64,000 nt of DNA from Hoylesella timonensis 4401737 = DSM 22865 = JCM 15640 (GCF_000455445.1 NZ_HG417090.1:187501-251500); one strand, 5' to 3'; shown: positions 18,470-28,525, counted from the first letter of the stretch. A program made the numbers and translations. The notes: a model not told the origin generated them from the sequence alone.

Positions 18470-19675
18470 ATGCGTCTATTTCGTCATACTTTTGTGACTG
18501 GGCGACTTTTGCTTCTTACCTGTTTGACAGTTGTCATGTTGCTTTGTGCGTGTCGTGAAGAGAAAGTCCCTGTTGAAACTCCTTGGGGTACTACTTTAGG
18601 AGCGGATAGCTTAGCTTCAAACGACAACTTTTTGTTAGATGACATCGTTAGAAACGGTGAACTGATTGTTCTTACCATGCGAGGACCGCAGACTTATTAT
18701 GATTATCGTGGCAGCGGCATGGGACTTCAATACCTGCTCTGTGAAAAGTTTGCGCACAGCTTAGGCGTGTCTTTGCGTGTGGATCTGTGTAAAGACACGG
18801 CAGAAATGGTGAACAAACTCAAGCAAGGGGATGGCGACATCATTGCCTTTCCCTTACCCATACAAAAGAATGTCTTGGTTTCTGCGGGTCCTACAGCAGA
18901 TTTTGGGAAAACGAAGTGGGCTGTGCGGAAAGACAATGAGGCATTGGCAGACACCTTGAACAAATGGTTTAAGCCTGCCTTTATTGCACAAGCGCAACAA
19001 GAGGAGTCGTTTCTCTTGTCCACTCGAAGTGTGACACGGCGTGTTTTCTCACCCATGTTGAATCGTTCTAAAGGTATCATTTCAAATTATGATCACTATT
19101 TCCAGCTATATGCACCCGTCGCTCGTTGGGATTGGCGACTGATGGCAGCACAGTGTTATCAAGAGTCTACCTTCGACCCTCGCGCTCGCTCATGGGCAGG
19201 AGCGAGAGGACTGATGCAGATTATGCCTGGCACAGCCGCTCATTTGGGCTTACCGATGTCTCAAATAGAAAATCCTGAACAGAATATTGCGGCTGCTGCA
19301 AAATATTTGAAAGAGTTGAGCGTGCATTTCAACGACGTTCGAAATGTGCAGGAACGACAATATTTTGTGTTAGCCAGTTATAACGGTGGCTTCTTCCATG
19401 TGCGCGATGCCATGGCGCTCACGAAGAAATATGGCGGCAATCCGTATAGCTGGAACCATGTGTCAGCTTATATCCTAAAGCTCAGCGAACCTAAATATTA
19501 CCTCGACCCAGTTGTTAAATATGGATATATGCGTGGGACTGAAACTTACGACTACGTCAATAAGATTCGGGCGCGTTATGCACAATACCGTGGTGTAGCA
19601 AAAGGTGGTTTAGGAGGAGGGTTTGGTCTTCAAACGCCCAGAGAAGCCAAACGCAAGCATCGCTTCCATGTTTAG
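18470..19675 (+). CDS. Membrane-bound lytic transglycosylase (MltF type)
   Basis: 401 residues from MRLFRHTFVTGRLL. It has a lipoprotein signal (VVMLLCAC). Residues about 50-185 form a periplasmic substrate-binding (SBP3-like) domain (GELIVLTMRGPQTYYDYRG). Residues 215-380 are a goose-lysozyme/SLT domain with catalytic Glu in CYQESTFDPRARS, GARGLMQIMPGTA and ASYNGGF. It cleaves peptidoglycan glycans to 1,6-anhydro products during wall remodelling. A box TACTTTTG (18458-18465) lies just before ATG 18470, so its transcript may have almost no leader. The start nine codons upstream (18443) is an alternative. Confidence 0.92.
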   Translation: MRLFRHTFVTGRLLLLTCLTVVMLLCACREEKVPVETPWGTTLGADSLASNDNFLLDDIVRNGELIVLTMRGPQTYYDYRGSGMGLQYLLCEKFAHSLGVSLRVDLCKDTAEMVNKLKQGDGDIIAFPLPIQKNVLVSAGPTADFGKTKWAVRKDNEALADTLNKWFKPAFIAQAQQEESFLLSTRSVTRRVFSPMLNRSKGIISNYDHYFQLYAPVARWDWRLMAAQCYQESTFDPRARSWAGARGLMQIMPGTAAHLGLPMSQIENPEQNIAAAAKYLKELSVHFNDVRNVQERQYFVLASYNGGFFHVRDAMALTKKYGGNPYSWNHVSAYILKLSEPKYYLDPVVKYGYMRGTETYDYVNKIRARYAQYRGVAKGGLGGGFGLQTPREAKRKHRFHV

Positions 19676-19719
19676 CCTTTTTGTTTCGAGGTTGAGCCCT
19701 GCTTTTCGCAATCGGACTG

Positions 19720-20622
19720 TTATCCCTCACTTGTTTTTGTTTGTATTTCTCTTCGCTGGCGACGGGCTTTCTTTTTAGCAATAATTGCGCCATACATATA
19801 GTAATTGACGTAAACGCCCACGGTCATGATGGCGATGAGGATAAACCCTGTAAGGATGGAGCAACCGTAAAGTAGAATTGGGAAATACGAAGGTAACGTG
19901 TTCACATCTCCTTGTAAAACGCCTTGTTGTGAAAGTGTGTGACTAAACACCAATAGATACAGGGGCATTGCTACTACTATGGTGAGGAAAAAGACAATCA
20001 CTCCAAACAAAAGCTGTGTAGAGAAGATATATCCGAAATGTCTCAATCCCGAAAAATAACCTCCAATGACGTGAGTTTTGAAACGGGCTTTGGGGGCTTG
20101 AATATAATTCATGTACGAATAACTCAACGGTAGCAAGAGAAGAGCGAAAATGAGTAAGCAGAGTGGGAAAATCCACATTTGAACATTGGTGCCTGTCTGC
20201 TGCATCGCTTGTCCTGTTGCAATGGGTTGCAGCGTAGTGAGCTGCCAAGCAATGGCACCCACAAGCAGCACGATGAAAATAAGTCCTATGAACACCGTTA
20301 GCTTTAGATTCCTCAGAAGGTTACATCTAAATCCGTTTTCATTGAGCAGGTTGGTGGTGCTGCCCATATACCAAACCATGGCGGCTACATACAGCAAAGA
20401 CAATAAGGAGGATAGGACAAAAAAGCTGGTGCCTCTGTTGTCTTCCAAAAGGGAATTACCATGCTGGATCAACCACGCCGTAACAACGCCTTCCATGATG
20501 GCAAAAGCAAGGAGTGGCAACCAATTTCTTCGGAGAATGGTCATTACATTTGAACAAAATAGCAGGTAGGCCATTTTGATACAAGAGGATATACTGCGGT
20601 TCTTATATAATTCTTTTTCCAT
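19720..20622 (-). CDS. Polytopic inner-membrane protein
   Basis: 300 residues with about six predicted membrane helices (LLAFAIMEGVVTAWLI, VLSSLLSLLYVAAMVWYM, FIGLIFIVLLVGAIAW, WIFPLCLLIFALLLL, LLFGVIVFFLTIVVAMPLYL, ILTGFILIAIMTVGVYV) and a basic C-terminal tail (KKKARRQRRE). No named family is recognised. It lies 19 bp from the RNA methyltransferase stop on the same strand and is probably in its operon. Confidence 0.8.
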   Translation of the reverse strand: MEKELYKNRSISSCIKMAYLLFCSNVMTILRRNWLPLLAFAIMEGVVTAWLIQHGNSLLEDNRGTSFFVLSSLLSLLYVAAMVWYMGSTTNLLNENGFRCNLLRNLKLTVFIGLIFIVLLVGAIAWQLTTLQPIATGQAMQQTGTNVQMWIFPLCLLIFALLLLPLSYSYMNYIQAPKARFKTHVIGGYFSGLRHFGYIFSTQLLFGVIVFFLTIVVAMPLYLLVFSHTLSQQGVLQGDVNTLPSYFPILLYGCSILTGFILIAIMTVGVYVNYYMYGAIIAKKKARRQRREIQTKTSEG

Positions 20623-20641
20623 TTTTTATCTTGTTATTTAT

Positions 20642-21415
20642 TCATTCTCTTCTTCTAAATTCACTACAAGTAATAGCTGTTGCAATGGCTACATTCAGAC
20701 TCTCTGCTCTGTTCCCACTCTTGGCGAAGTTGGGAATGTAAAGCGGTTTGTTTACAAATGTTCTTATCGCTGCTGAAATACCATTCCCTTCGTTGCCCAT
20801 CACAATGAGTCCATGACTTCCAAGGTTTTCGTGATAGATATCTTTTCCATCTAATAGCGTTCCATACACAGGAAACATGGACGCATGTTGGCGGATATAG
20901 TTTTCCAAATCCAAGTACACAACGTTCACCCGAGCCAAACTTCCCATGGTTGCCTGCACTACCTTTGGGTTGTAAATGTCTGCCGTGTTCTCACTACATA
21001 GAATGGTGGGTATCGCAAACCAGTCTGCAATGCGAACAATGGTGCCAAGATTGCCAGGGTCTTGTATGTCGTCAAGGGCAAGTATGAGTTGCCGAGAAGG
21101 GTCAAAAGCTAAGTGACTTTTTCTCATTTCAAACACACACAAAACCTCTTGCGGATGTTGTTGGCAACTTATCTTGGTGAGCTCCTCGTTGGTTACCGTT
21201 TCAATCGGCACGCCCATTTGCTGAAGATGAGTCAGGCGCTCTTGGTTGTGAATATCTTGTAGCCAATGAGGGGTTGCAAACATCATCGTTGGTTGAAAGG
21301 TGGAAAGGAGGTCTCCAACCACCTTAGGACCTTCTGCAATGAACGTTCCTTGTGCCACTCTTCCTTTTTTCGATTTCAGCGAATGGATGTATTTCAGTTT
21401 GGCTTTACTTATCAT
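20642..21415 (-). CDS. SpoU/TrmH-family RNA 2'-O-methyltransferase
   Basis: 257 residues. An N-terminal RNA-binding domain (IHSLKSKKGRVAQGTFIAEG) precedes the SPOUT trefoil-knot methyltransferase. Motifs are DDIQDPGNLGTIVRIADWF (motif 1), MGNEGNGIS (motif 2) and IPNFAKSGNRAESLNVAIA (motif 3). It methylates ribose 2'-OH of rRNA or tRNA using S-adenosylmethionine; the target base cannot be read. The leader contains two 21-bp direct repeats. Confidence 0.92.
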   Translation of the reverse strand: MISKAKLKYIHSLKSKKGRVAQGTFIAEGPKVVGDLLSTFQPTMMFATPHWLQDIHNQERLTHLQQMGVPIETVTNEELTKISCQQHPQEVLCVFEMRKSHLAFDPSRQLILALDDIQDPGNLGTIVRIADWFAIPTILCSENTADIYNPKVVQATMGSLARVNVVYLDLENYIRQHASMFPVYGTLLDGKDIYHENLGSHGLIVMGNEGNGISAAIRTFVNKPLYIPNFAKSGNRAESLNVAIATAITCSEFRRRE

Positions 21416-21418
21416 ATA

Positions 21419-21460
21419 TTCGTATGGATAGTGAATCTATTCGTATAGATAGTAAATCGA
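21419..21460 (-). repeat. Two 21-bp direct repeats in the methyltransferase leader
   Basis: TTCGTATGGATAGTGAATC and TTCGTATAGATAGTAAATC begin at 21419 and 21440, directly before the start codon of the minus-strand gene. They may be paired protein sites or a leader motif. Confidence 0.7.
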
Positions 21461-21740
21461 GATGCGTCAATCATTCCTGTCGTTTCATCAATGGCGTCGT
21501 CTCGTCTTTGCAAATTTAGATAAAATTCCCCAATTAAAAGCCGATAGTTCCCAAAAACGATGAAGAGAAAGTGAAGAGGCACGACTCTTTCAGTGAAGAC
21601 AGGTTGTTGATAGCCACGGTTTTTTCATTGAAGGGCAATATTGTTAAACATCGAATGTGACCAACGAAACGAATACAACGCAACAAGTCCATGAACGCCT
21701 GCGTTCTGCCAATCAAGCAATGCCCATGGGGAGTTTTTCC

Positions 21741-21850
21741 TAACTCAATGAGATTGAGGTGTTAACTCACGGAGATTGGAGGCTTAACTCATGGAGATTG
21801 GCGGTCAAAGTCAATGAGATAGATGCCCAAAGTCAATGAGATTGGCGCAG
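21741..21850. repeat. 22-bp intergenic tandem array, locus 2
   Basis: Five units start at 21741, 21763, 21785, 21807 and 21829, exactly 22 bp apart. The core is TAACTCATGGAGATTG or AAAGTCAATGAGAT, followed by a changing 6-7 bases. The core is related to locus 1. The rest of the 21461-21943 gap shows no convincing gene. Confidence 0.85.
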
Positions 21851-21943
21851 GTGTCTGGCTGGCGTACGTTTTTGTCGTTATTTTATAGGTTTCTTACCCG
21901 CCATCCTTAGACTTTTTACGGATGCGCTATTGCTTGCCAAAGT

Positions 21944-24871
21944 TTATTTTTTCTTTCCGCTGATGTTCAGTTTGTACATCAGGTGCAACATTAAGTAATT
22001 TGGAATAGCATTAAAACGTTTCTCGGTTTTCCCTTGCCCGTTTATCTCATAATTTATGCTCTTGAGTTGATGAAATATATCGTACCCTTCAAGTTTGGCT
22101 GCCAGTTTCCCCCTAAAGAAACTCTTGCTAACGTATGCGTTACAAATTAAATCATTCGTATTTATAAGAGGATCTGAATAACCACTGCGGCTAAACATCT
22201 TAAGATCCATACCTGTTTCTAATCCTAATTTAAATTTGTATGAACCAAGAATACCATAATTAAAATCCAAGGTACGAATAGATGAGAATTTTTCACGTCT
22301 ACTGTTAGCGTATCTCCATTTCATTTCACCAACTAAGCTACAGGTCAATCCTCCTTTTTGATAATTTAAAGATAGGTTATCCTCTAACCAATGGTTATTC
22401 ACTTTGCTCAACATACTTTCTGTTTGACCTGTTACTCCCGTTAAGTCTACATTGTGGTTATAACTATAGACAATAGCATTTATTAATGTGAAGTAGTTTT
22501 TATTATCTAATGGAAAAGTATCATATAATCCAATATTGCCAGACCAGTTCCCCCTAACATTCTGTGGCTTGTATGTATATATACCCGTTATCGGATCGTA
22601 AGTAAATCCATTAGCAATAGCATTCTGATGGATATTGATATTTATAAATGCCATCGGCAGCTTAAATCGCCTATTGTTGTTATCACTAAAGCTTAAATTT
22701 ACATTTGTATTTCTACTATTTTTCAAATTCGGATTACCTAAAGAGATAGCTAAAGGATTGGAATCGTCAGATCGGGTAATTTTTGAGTAAAGGTTTGGAG
22801 TTTCCACTTTCGAAGTCAAAGTTCCGTAAAAACCGTATTTATTTATTGTAAACCCCATATTTAAAGACAATTCTGAAATCCAATTATATTGTTGGACAGA
22901 AGTGTTTAGTAGTGAATTGCGAAAGTCAAGTTTTTCACGTTTGTAACCAACAGACACGTTTGTATTGAAGAACACATTGTTGTGATTCTTAGATTTTGAA
23001 TAACCAAATCCGAGTGAAGCAGAATTTTGCTTACTTATATAATATCCCTTGTAGCTATTGTTGGCATCTAAAGAGAGTAGGAGAGAATCACGTGAAGATG
23101 GTAAACTGCCAAGAGGGTGATTCTCTTTCTGCCATCCGTCAAGTTTGTCTAATCTGTATTTTTGGTTGTTTCGGTAACTTCCTTTTTGCTGATATTGATA
23201 TCCTGTGAAAAGTCTAAAACCATTAGGAATCACGAATGTATATTGTGGTCCTAAACGATAATTGTAAGAATAAGATGGAGTGTCGTCATATCGATTGCGA
23301 TAGTCATCAATAGCATTGTTTTTTAAGTACTTCAACTGGTAATTGTTGAACATTGAATTCTTGGTATTTAGATAGTTACCTTCTATCAATGCTGATATAC
23401 GATCACCAGATGGCAACTGTTTATATGCATTAACATTGGCGAAAGTTTTGAGTGAATGACCAAATCCATATGTTTTTGTAGACAATCGGTTTACACCAAA
23501 ATCATTTATAAGCCTGTTTCTTGAAGAGGAAAATATCGTATCTAATATTGCTTCTGTGCAACCTATTGATGATGGGTCTGCATTGAAGCGTGCTGAACGG
23601 GCAGATTCCCAATTATCAAATTTATTGTAATTTAAGTTTATGGTTGATTTTAGGTAAATTGGGGTTGAAATCTTTAAATTATTTTGAAAGTCATAAATAA
23701 AGTTCTTGGATTTAACCTCTGAGATGCTACGATTAAAGTTGTTTCCCCCATTTAAGAAAGATTCAGCTATCATTTGACTATTGTTATGTGTATCTCTCCA
23801 CGAGAAACTTGTTGACATACTGTTTTCCAATGTGTTTTTTTCATTGCTAACAGCAGCGTTTAGACCTACTGTTTTTTGTATAACCTGACCGTTTGGCAGC
23901 TTAGTTGGATCCCAATCTCCCTTTTCTCCAGGTTTGCGGTCTTCATTCACATTATTACTATTTGAGAAAACAGATAACTGCAATCGTGGTGTGAAGTATA
24001 ATCCGAACGCTTTGGCTGCATACCTGCTGTTCGTACCACCAGCTATATCAAAGTTAGCTATCAAAGTTTTTTCATATTTTTTCTTTAGTAAGATATCCAT
24101 GATGTAGTCTTTCTTATCAATGTCAACACCCATCGCTTGACCTTTATCGGTACTCTTTTCAAACACCTTTAGATTCTTAACGGTATAGTTTGGTAAATTT
24201 TCTATTAATTGTTTGTTATTTCCCTTGAAGAAATCTTTGCCGTTAAGTGTAAGATAATCTAATTTTCGACCATTGATGAATATTTCGCCATTACTATTAA
24301 GTGTTGCACCTGGTAATTGTCTGATCAGAGCATCAAGCATACTTCCCTCAGGAAGGTTGAAGGCTTCAGCGTTGAAGACCAAAGTGTCACCTTTCATCAC
24401 CATCTTGATTTTGGTGCTTTTCACCACTACTTCATCCAGTGTATGTTCTTTATCTTCCATTCCTTTTTTCTTGATGGGAATGTCTTGCATGTCAATGTTT
24501 GTATTTCTACCTTTGAATAGTATCTCTTTGTTGACAAAAGTTGTAAAATAATCAGGATGCTCTATCTTAAAAATGTATTTTCCCTCACTCAAATTCTTTT
24601 GCATATAGAAATAGGAGTCGGGATGAACAGCTTTGTCGTTCCATATAAAGGTGCGACATGTATCTATTACTGTACTATCTGCCGATAGTAAAGTTAGTTT
24701 GACATTTGATATAGGGAGGTTTGTAAACGAGTCTACAATACGACCATGGATAGTATAATTTCGCGTTGAGGGAAGCATTATCGTTGTTTGATAAGCTAAT
24801 ATTTGTTTCGGCAGTAATGTTAATAAAGAAAGTAAGACAAATAGTGTCCATTTTGGCATTTTTATATTCAT
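21944..24871 (-). CDS. Outer-membrane beta-barrel receptor, OMP_b-brl_3 type (paralogue 1)
   Basis: 975 residues from MNIKMPKWTLFVLLSLL. A signal peptide is followed by a carboxypeptidase-regulatory-like beta-sandwich (YTIHGRIVDSFTNLPISNVKLTL). A plug-like domain comes next (TLDEVVVKSTKIKMVMKGDTLVFN, GEIFINGRKLDYLTLNGKDFF), then a long barrel ending in LMYKLNISGKKK. Such TonB-linked proteins bind and import unknown ligands, without a SusD partner here. It is a tandem paralogue of 25587-28499 but AT-richer. An IS end lies 2 bp before its start codon, so its original promoter is probably lost. Starts 87 bp upstream or 12 bp downstream are possible. Confidence 0.85.
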   Translation of the reverse strand: MNIKMPKWTLFVLLSLLTLLPKQILAYQTTIMLPSTRNYTIHGRIVDSFTNLPISNVKLTLLSADSTVIDTCRTFIWNDKAVHPDSYFYMQKNLSEGKYIFKIEHPDYFTTFVNKEILFKGRNTNIDMQDIPIKKKGMEDKEHTLDEVVVKSTKIKMVMKGDTLVFNAEAFNLPEGSMLDALIRQLPGATLNSNGEIFINGRKLDYLTLNGKDFFKGNNKQLIENLPNYTVKNLKVFEKSTDKGQAMGVDIDKKDYIMDILLKKKYEKTLIANFDIAGGTNSRYAAKAFGLYFTPRLQLSVFSNSNNVNEDRKPGEKGDWDPTKLPNGQVIQKTVGLNAAVSNEKNTLENSMSTSFSWRDTHNNSQMIAESFLNGGNNFNRSISEVKSKNFIYDFQNNLKISTPIYLKSTINLNYNKFDNWESARSARFNADPSSIGCTEAILDTIFSSSRNRLINDFGVNRLSTKTYGFGHSLKTFANVNAYKQLPSGDRISALIEGNYLNTKNSMFNNYQLKYLKNNAIDDYRNRYDDTPSYSYNYRLGPQYTFVIPNGFRLFTGYQYQQKGSYRNNQKYRLDKLDGWQKENHPLGSLPSSRDSLLLSLDANNSYKGYYISKQNSASLGFGYSKSKNHNNVFFNTNVSVGYKREKLDFRNSLLNTSVQQYNWISELSLNMGFTINKYGFYGTLTSKVETPNLYSKITRSDDSNPLAISLGNPNLKNSRNTNVNLSFSDNNNRRFKLPMAFININIHQNAIANGFTYDPITGIYTYKPQNVRGNWSGNIGLYDTFPLDNKNYFTLINAIVYSYNHNVDLTGVTGQTESMLSKVNNHWLEDNLSLNYQKGGLTCSLVGEMKWRYANSRREKFSSIRTLDFNYGILGSYKFKLGLETGMDLKMFSRSGYSDPLINTNDLICNAYVSKSFFRGKLAAKLEGYDIFHQLKSINYEINGQGKTEKRFNAIPNYLMLHLMYKLNISGKKK

Positions 24872-24872
24872 A

Positions 24873-25080
24873 ACCCGTTGACGGAATTTATTTAAGTTGA
24901 TAAATATGAGTAAACAGTGGCACATGTCTTTAATTTTTAGTAATTTAGTGGTGGTCAAAATATTAAGTTCAAATTATCGTATGTACAACCGTTATGCAAA
25001 ATTCGTCAAAATCCTTGATTTATAAAAGCAATTCTATGAAAATTTCGTTAATGAATCACGGCTCTTTCGTTAAAAAGTTT
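24873..25080 (+). mobile_element. Truncated IS 5' end (R1), copy C
   Basis: It is homologous to 2425-2603 and 4123-4302 but more diverged. From ATG 24981 the frame reads MYNRYAKFVKILDL, a stop, then KQFYENFVNES, which looks like a transposase N-terminus with a nonsense mutation. It abuts the receptor gene start on the opposite strand, as in the other two copies. Confidence 0.6.
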
Positions 25081-25449
25081 TGGTTCTTTTTATATGCCAT
25101 TATTTTATAGCGCACCAGTGACATAGTGTAGACAGTTCTTTTCTAAAGATATGAGCATAATCATATGGAGTTGTCACAAATTGAGCGACATCATCATGTT
25201 ACTGATATTAGGACGAGTGTCAAATTGTGTCAGCAGAATAGAATTTTGTCCTGTTATTTTACCGTAAATCGACCGTTGAAAATCTCCAAAATAGAAAAAA
25301 TCAATAGGCAGACAATAGACAAAAATACGCTGATTTTCCCCAAAAAACCGTCTCATCTCGTTGAAACATTGTTTTAACGCCCTTGTAAACACTCTTTAAG
25401 GGTGTTATCTTTATGTCACAATCGCATTAAAGCATGCAGTTTGGCAGTC
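25081..25449. other. Intergenic stretch between receptor paralogues
   Basis: A 72-codon minus-strand frame (25174-25392) has no recognisable domain and is not called. A hairpin AACGCCCTT / AAGGGTGTT (25377-25405), followed by ATCTTT, could be a weak terminator. Nothing else is supported. Confidence 0.4.
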
Positions 25450-25493
25450 AAAGTCAATGAGATAGATGCCCAAAGTCAATGAGATTGGTGCGG
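25450..25493. repeat. 22-bp intergenic array, locus 3 (two units)
   Basis: Units at 25450 and 25472 are the same as units 4 and 5 of locus 2. They sit at the same distance after the receptor gene, so they were copied with the tandem duplication. Confidence 0.8.
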
Positions 25494-25586
25494 GTGTCTG
25501 GCTGGCGTACGTTTTTGTCGTTATTTTATAGGTTTCTTACCCGCCATCCTTAGACTTTTTACGGATGCGCTATTGCTTGCCGAAGC

Positions 25587-28499
25587 TTATTTTTTCTTTC
25601 CGCTGATGTTCAGTTTGTACATCAGGTGCAACATTACGTAATGGGGAATGGTGTTGAAGCATGTCTCGGTCTTGCCTTGTCCATTGACCTCGTACGACAT
25701 GCTCTTAAGCTGTTGGAAAAGGTCGTAGGCTTCGAGTTTGGCGCTTAACTTTCCTTTGCAGAACGACTGACTGAGGTAGGCGTTGCACACCCAATTATCA
25801 GTGTTGAACGACGGGTCGTCGTATCCTCTGCGGCTGAACATCTTCAGATCCATGCCTGTTTCCAGTCCGAAGCCGAAATGATAAGACCCCACGATGCCGT
25901 AGTTGAAGTCGTAAGCGTTGATGGTGTGGAAGTTCTCCCGTCTGCTGTTGACGTTGCGCCAGCCCAAAGCGCCTACCAAACTGCAGGTGGCACCTTCTTT
26001 TTGGTAGTTCAGCGAGAGTTCGTTTCGCGTCCAGTGGTTGTTCACCTTGCTCAGTACGCTTTCGGTATGTCCCTCCACAGCCGTGAGGTCTACGTTGCGA
26101 CTGTAACGGTATTCCAATTTATTGTCCAGTGTGAAGTATTTTGCACTGTCTAACGGGCAGTTGTAATAGATGCCTGCCGTGCCAGCCCAGTTGCCTTTCA
26201 CATTCTGCGGTTTGTAGGTGTAAACGCCCGTTGTAGGGTTGAAGGTGAAGCCGTTGGCGATGGCGTTTTGTTGCACATTGAGCGAAAAATCCAAAGTTGG
26301 CCACTTGTATCGCCTGTTGTGTTGGTCAGCAAAGTGAATTATGGTAAAGTAGGTCGTGGTGTTTTTGAGGTTTGGGTTGCCCAACGAGATCGCCAAGGGG
26401 TTAGAGTCGTCGCGCCTGTCGATTTTCGAATACAGGTCAGGCATGCCGATTCTCATGTGACCATAAGCCAAGATGCTGTATTGATTGTAGGTGGCGCCCA
26501 TGTTCAGGTTATATGATGTCTTCCATGTCTGTTGACTGATGTTGGTGTTGAGAGCCGTACTCCTGTAGTCCAGACGTTGTTTTTCGTGTTGAACGGGGAT
26601 GTAGAGACCCATATAGAATGAGTTCTTGCCACTTTCTTTACGGTAGGTGATGTTCAAAGACAATTCCTGTGTCTGTGTCTTCAAATATCCTTGGTAACTG
26701 TTGTTGGAGTCCAATGCTCGCCGAAGAGCGTCGCGTGACGAGGGCAGGGTTCCCAATTCGTGTGCTTGCTGTTGCCAGTCTTGCAGCTGATCCAGTCGGT
26801 ATTTTGAGTTGTTGGTGTATTTCATTTGTTGGTTGAAAGAGAATTCTGGAAGGAAAGTCCAGCCACTTGGAAGTTGGTATCTATAGCTTACGGATGCGTT
26901 ATACACGTAGCTGTGCGAGGGTGTGTCATCGTATCTGTCGCGTTGATCTTTGGCTGTCGCACCCTGCAGGTAGTCTAATCGATATTGTTCGAATGCCGTT
27001 CGTTTGGTGTTGTCATAGCTGAAAGAACCTTGGAAGAAGATGTTGTCTCCCGATTTCAAAAGGTAGGAACCATATAGGCGATTGGATGTCTGGAACGAAT
27101 AACCTTCTCCAAGACTTTGATTTTGCTGTCTGTTGAGGACTGCGTCTTGCACTCGCCGACTCCATGGCGTGGTGAACAAGGTGTCAAGAACGGCTTGGGT
27201 GTCGCCCCAGGGCGCCGGGTCTTGTTTGAAGGAGCCAGCACGTAGGATGCTCCAGTTGTCACTTTTGCGGTAAGTGAGACTGTTCTCAACACGTAGCCAG
27301 AAGGGTTTACTCATCTCAAATTGGTGTTCGAGCTGGGTCTCGAAGTTTTTCGAGCTGCTCTCTGACACGCTTCTTGAATAGCTGTTGTTGCCCGTGTTGA
27401 GGAACGATTCGGTGGCTGTTTGGCTCACATTGTGGCTGTTTTGCCAGGAAACACTGGTCGACACGTTGTCGGTGATGGTGTTTTTGTCGTTGCTGGTAGC
27501 AAGGTTCAGCCCCACTGTCTTCTGCGTTACCTGTCCGTAGGGCATCTTGGTTGGGTCCCAGTCGCCTTTCTCGCCGGGCTTGCGGTCTTCGTTCACGTTG
27601 TTGAGGTTGGCGAAGACAGACATCTGTAGCCGTGGGTTGAAATACAGACCGAAAAGCTTTGTGGCGTATCGGCTGTTGGTACCTCCGGCTATGTCGGCGT
27701 TGGCGATGAAGTTTTTCTCATACTCTTTCTTTAGTTGGATGTCCATAACGTAGTCTTTCTTCTCCACATCCACGCCCAAGGCTTTGCTCTTCTCGGTGCT
27801 TTTCTCAAACACCTGCAAGTCTTTGACGGTGTAGCTGGGCAGGTTTTCTATCAGTGTTTTGTTGTCTTTCTTGAAGAAATCTTTTCCGTTGAGCGTCAGA
27901 TAATCTAATTTTCGCCCATTGATGAAAATCTCTCCGTGGCTGTTGAGTGTGGCTCCCGGCAGCTGCCTAATCAACGCGTCGAGCATACTTCCCTGTGGAA
28001 GGTTGAAGGCTTCGGCGTTGAAGACCAAGGTGTCGCCTTTCATCACCATCTTGATTTTGGTGCTTTTCACCACCACTTCGTCCAGTGTATGCTCTTTGTC
28101 TTCCATGCGTTTGCGCTGGATGGGCATGTCATCCAAGTCAATGCTGCTCTGTCTACCTTTGAAAAGTAGTTCGTGGTTGATGTACGTAGTTTGGTAATCG
28201 GGGTGCTCTATCTTGAAGATGTAGGTGCCTTCGCTCAGCTTCTTTCGTAGGTAGAAGTAGGCATCGGGGTGTATGGCTTCTTTATTCCATGTGACAGTTC
28301 GGCAGGTGTCCACCATCACGCTGTCGGAAGTCATGATGGTGATCTTGGCATCAAGCACGCAGAGATGGGTGAACGAGTCGACCACACGACCGTAGATGTC
28401 AACGGAGCGTTCTTTCTTGTGGTGTGTTGTCTGTGGTAAGGCTTGTGTGAAAAACAGCAACAAAGCCCAACATAGGAGAGATAGTCTTTTCAGTTTCAT
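25587..28499 (-). CDS. Outer-membrane beta-barrel receptor, OMP_b-brl_3 type (paralogue 2)
   Basis: 970 residues: signal peptide, regulatory-like domain (VDIYGRVVDSFTHLCVLDAKI), plug (HTLDEVVVKSTKIKMVMKGD, GEIFINGRKLDYLTLNGKD) and barrel ending LMYKLNISGKKK. It aligns throughout with 21944-24871 but is GC-richer. The block around the plug and the last 15 codons plus about 110 bp of 3' flank are nearly identical, while the middle has diverged. It follows a Crp-like regulator by 26 bp on the same strand, suggesting regulated expression. The ligand is unknown. Confidence 0.88.
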   Translation of the reverse strand: MKLKRLSLLCWALLLFFTQALPQTTHHKKERSVDIYGRVVDSFTHLCVLDAKITIMTSDSVMVDTCRTVTWNKEAIHPDAYFYLRKKLSEGTYIFKIEHPDYQTTYINHELLFKGRQSSIDLDDMPIQRKRMEDKEHTLDEVVVKSTKIKMVMKGDTLVFNAEAFNLPQGSMLDALIRQLPGATLNSHGEIFINGRKLDYLTLNGKDFFKKDNKTLIENLPSYTVKDLQVFEKSTEKSKALGVDVEKKDYVMDIQLKKEYEKNFIANADIAGGTNSRYATKLFGLYFNPRLQMSVFANLNNVNEDRKPGEKGDWDPTKMPYGQVTQKTVGLNLATSNDKNTITDNVSTSVSWQNSHNVSQTATESFLNTGNNSYSRSVSESSSKNFETQLEHQFEMSKPFWLRVENSLTYRKSDNWSILRAGSFKQDPAPWGDTQAVLDTLFTTPWSRRVQDAVLNRQQNQSLGEGYSFQTSNRLYGSYLLKSGDNIFFQGSFSYDNTKRTAFEQYRLDYLQGATAKDQRDRYDDTPSHSYVYNASVSYRYQLPSGWTFLPEFSFNQQMKYTNNSKYRLDQLQDWQQQAHELGTLPSSRDALRRALDSNNSYQGYLKTQTQELSLNITYRKESGKNSFYMGLYIPVQHEKQRLDYRSTALNTNISQQTWKTSYNLNMGATYNQYSILAYGHMRIGMPDLYSKIDRRDDSNPLAISLGNPNLKNTTTYFTIIHFADQHNRRYKWPTLDFSLNVQQNAIANGFTFNPTTGVYTYKPQNVKGNWAGTAGIYYNCPLDSAKYFTLDNKLEYRYSRNVDLTAVEGHTESVLSKVNNHWTRNELSLNYQKEGATCSLVGALGWRNVNSRRENFHTINAYDFNYGIVGSYHFGFGLETGMDLKMFSRRGYDDPSFNTDNWVCNAYLSQSFCKGKLSAKLEAYDLFQQLKSMSYEVNGQGKTETCFNTIPHYVMLHLMYKLNISGKKK

Positions 28500-28525
28500 G
28501 TATGATTGATTTATATTTTTGTCCG

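Noticed and set aside
25174..25392. 72-codon minus-strand ORF between the receptors
   Set aside because: No domain, promoter or conserved context; chance ORF in AT-rich spacer.
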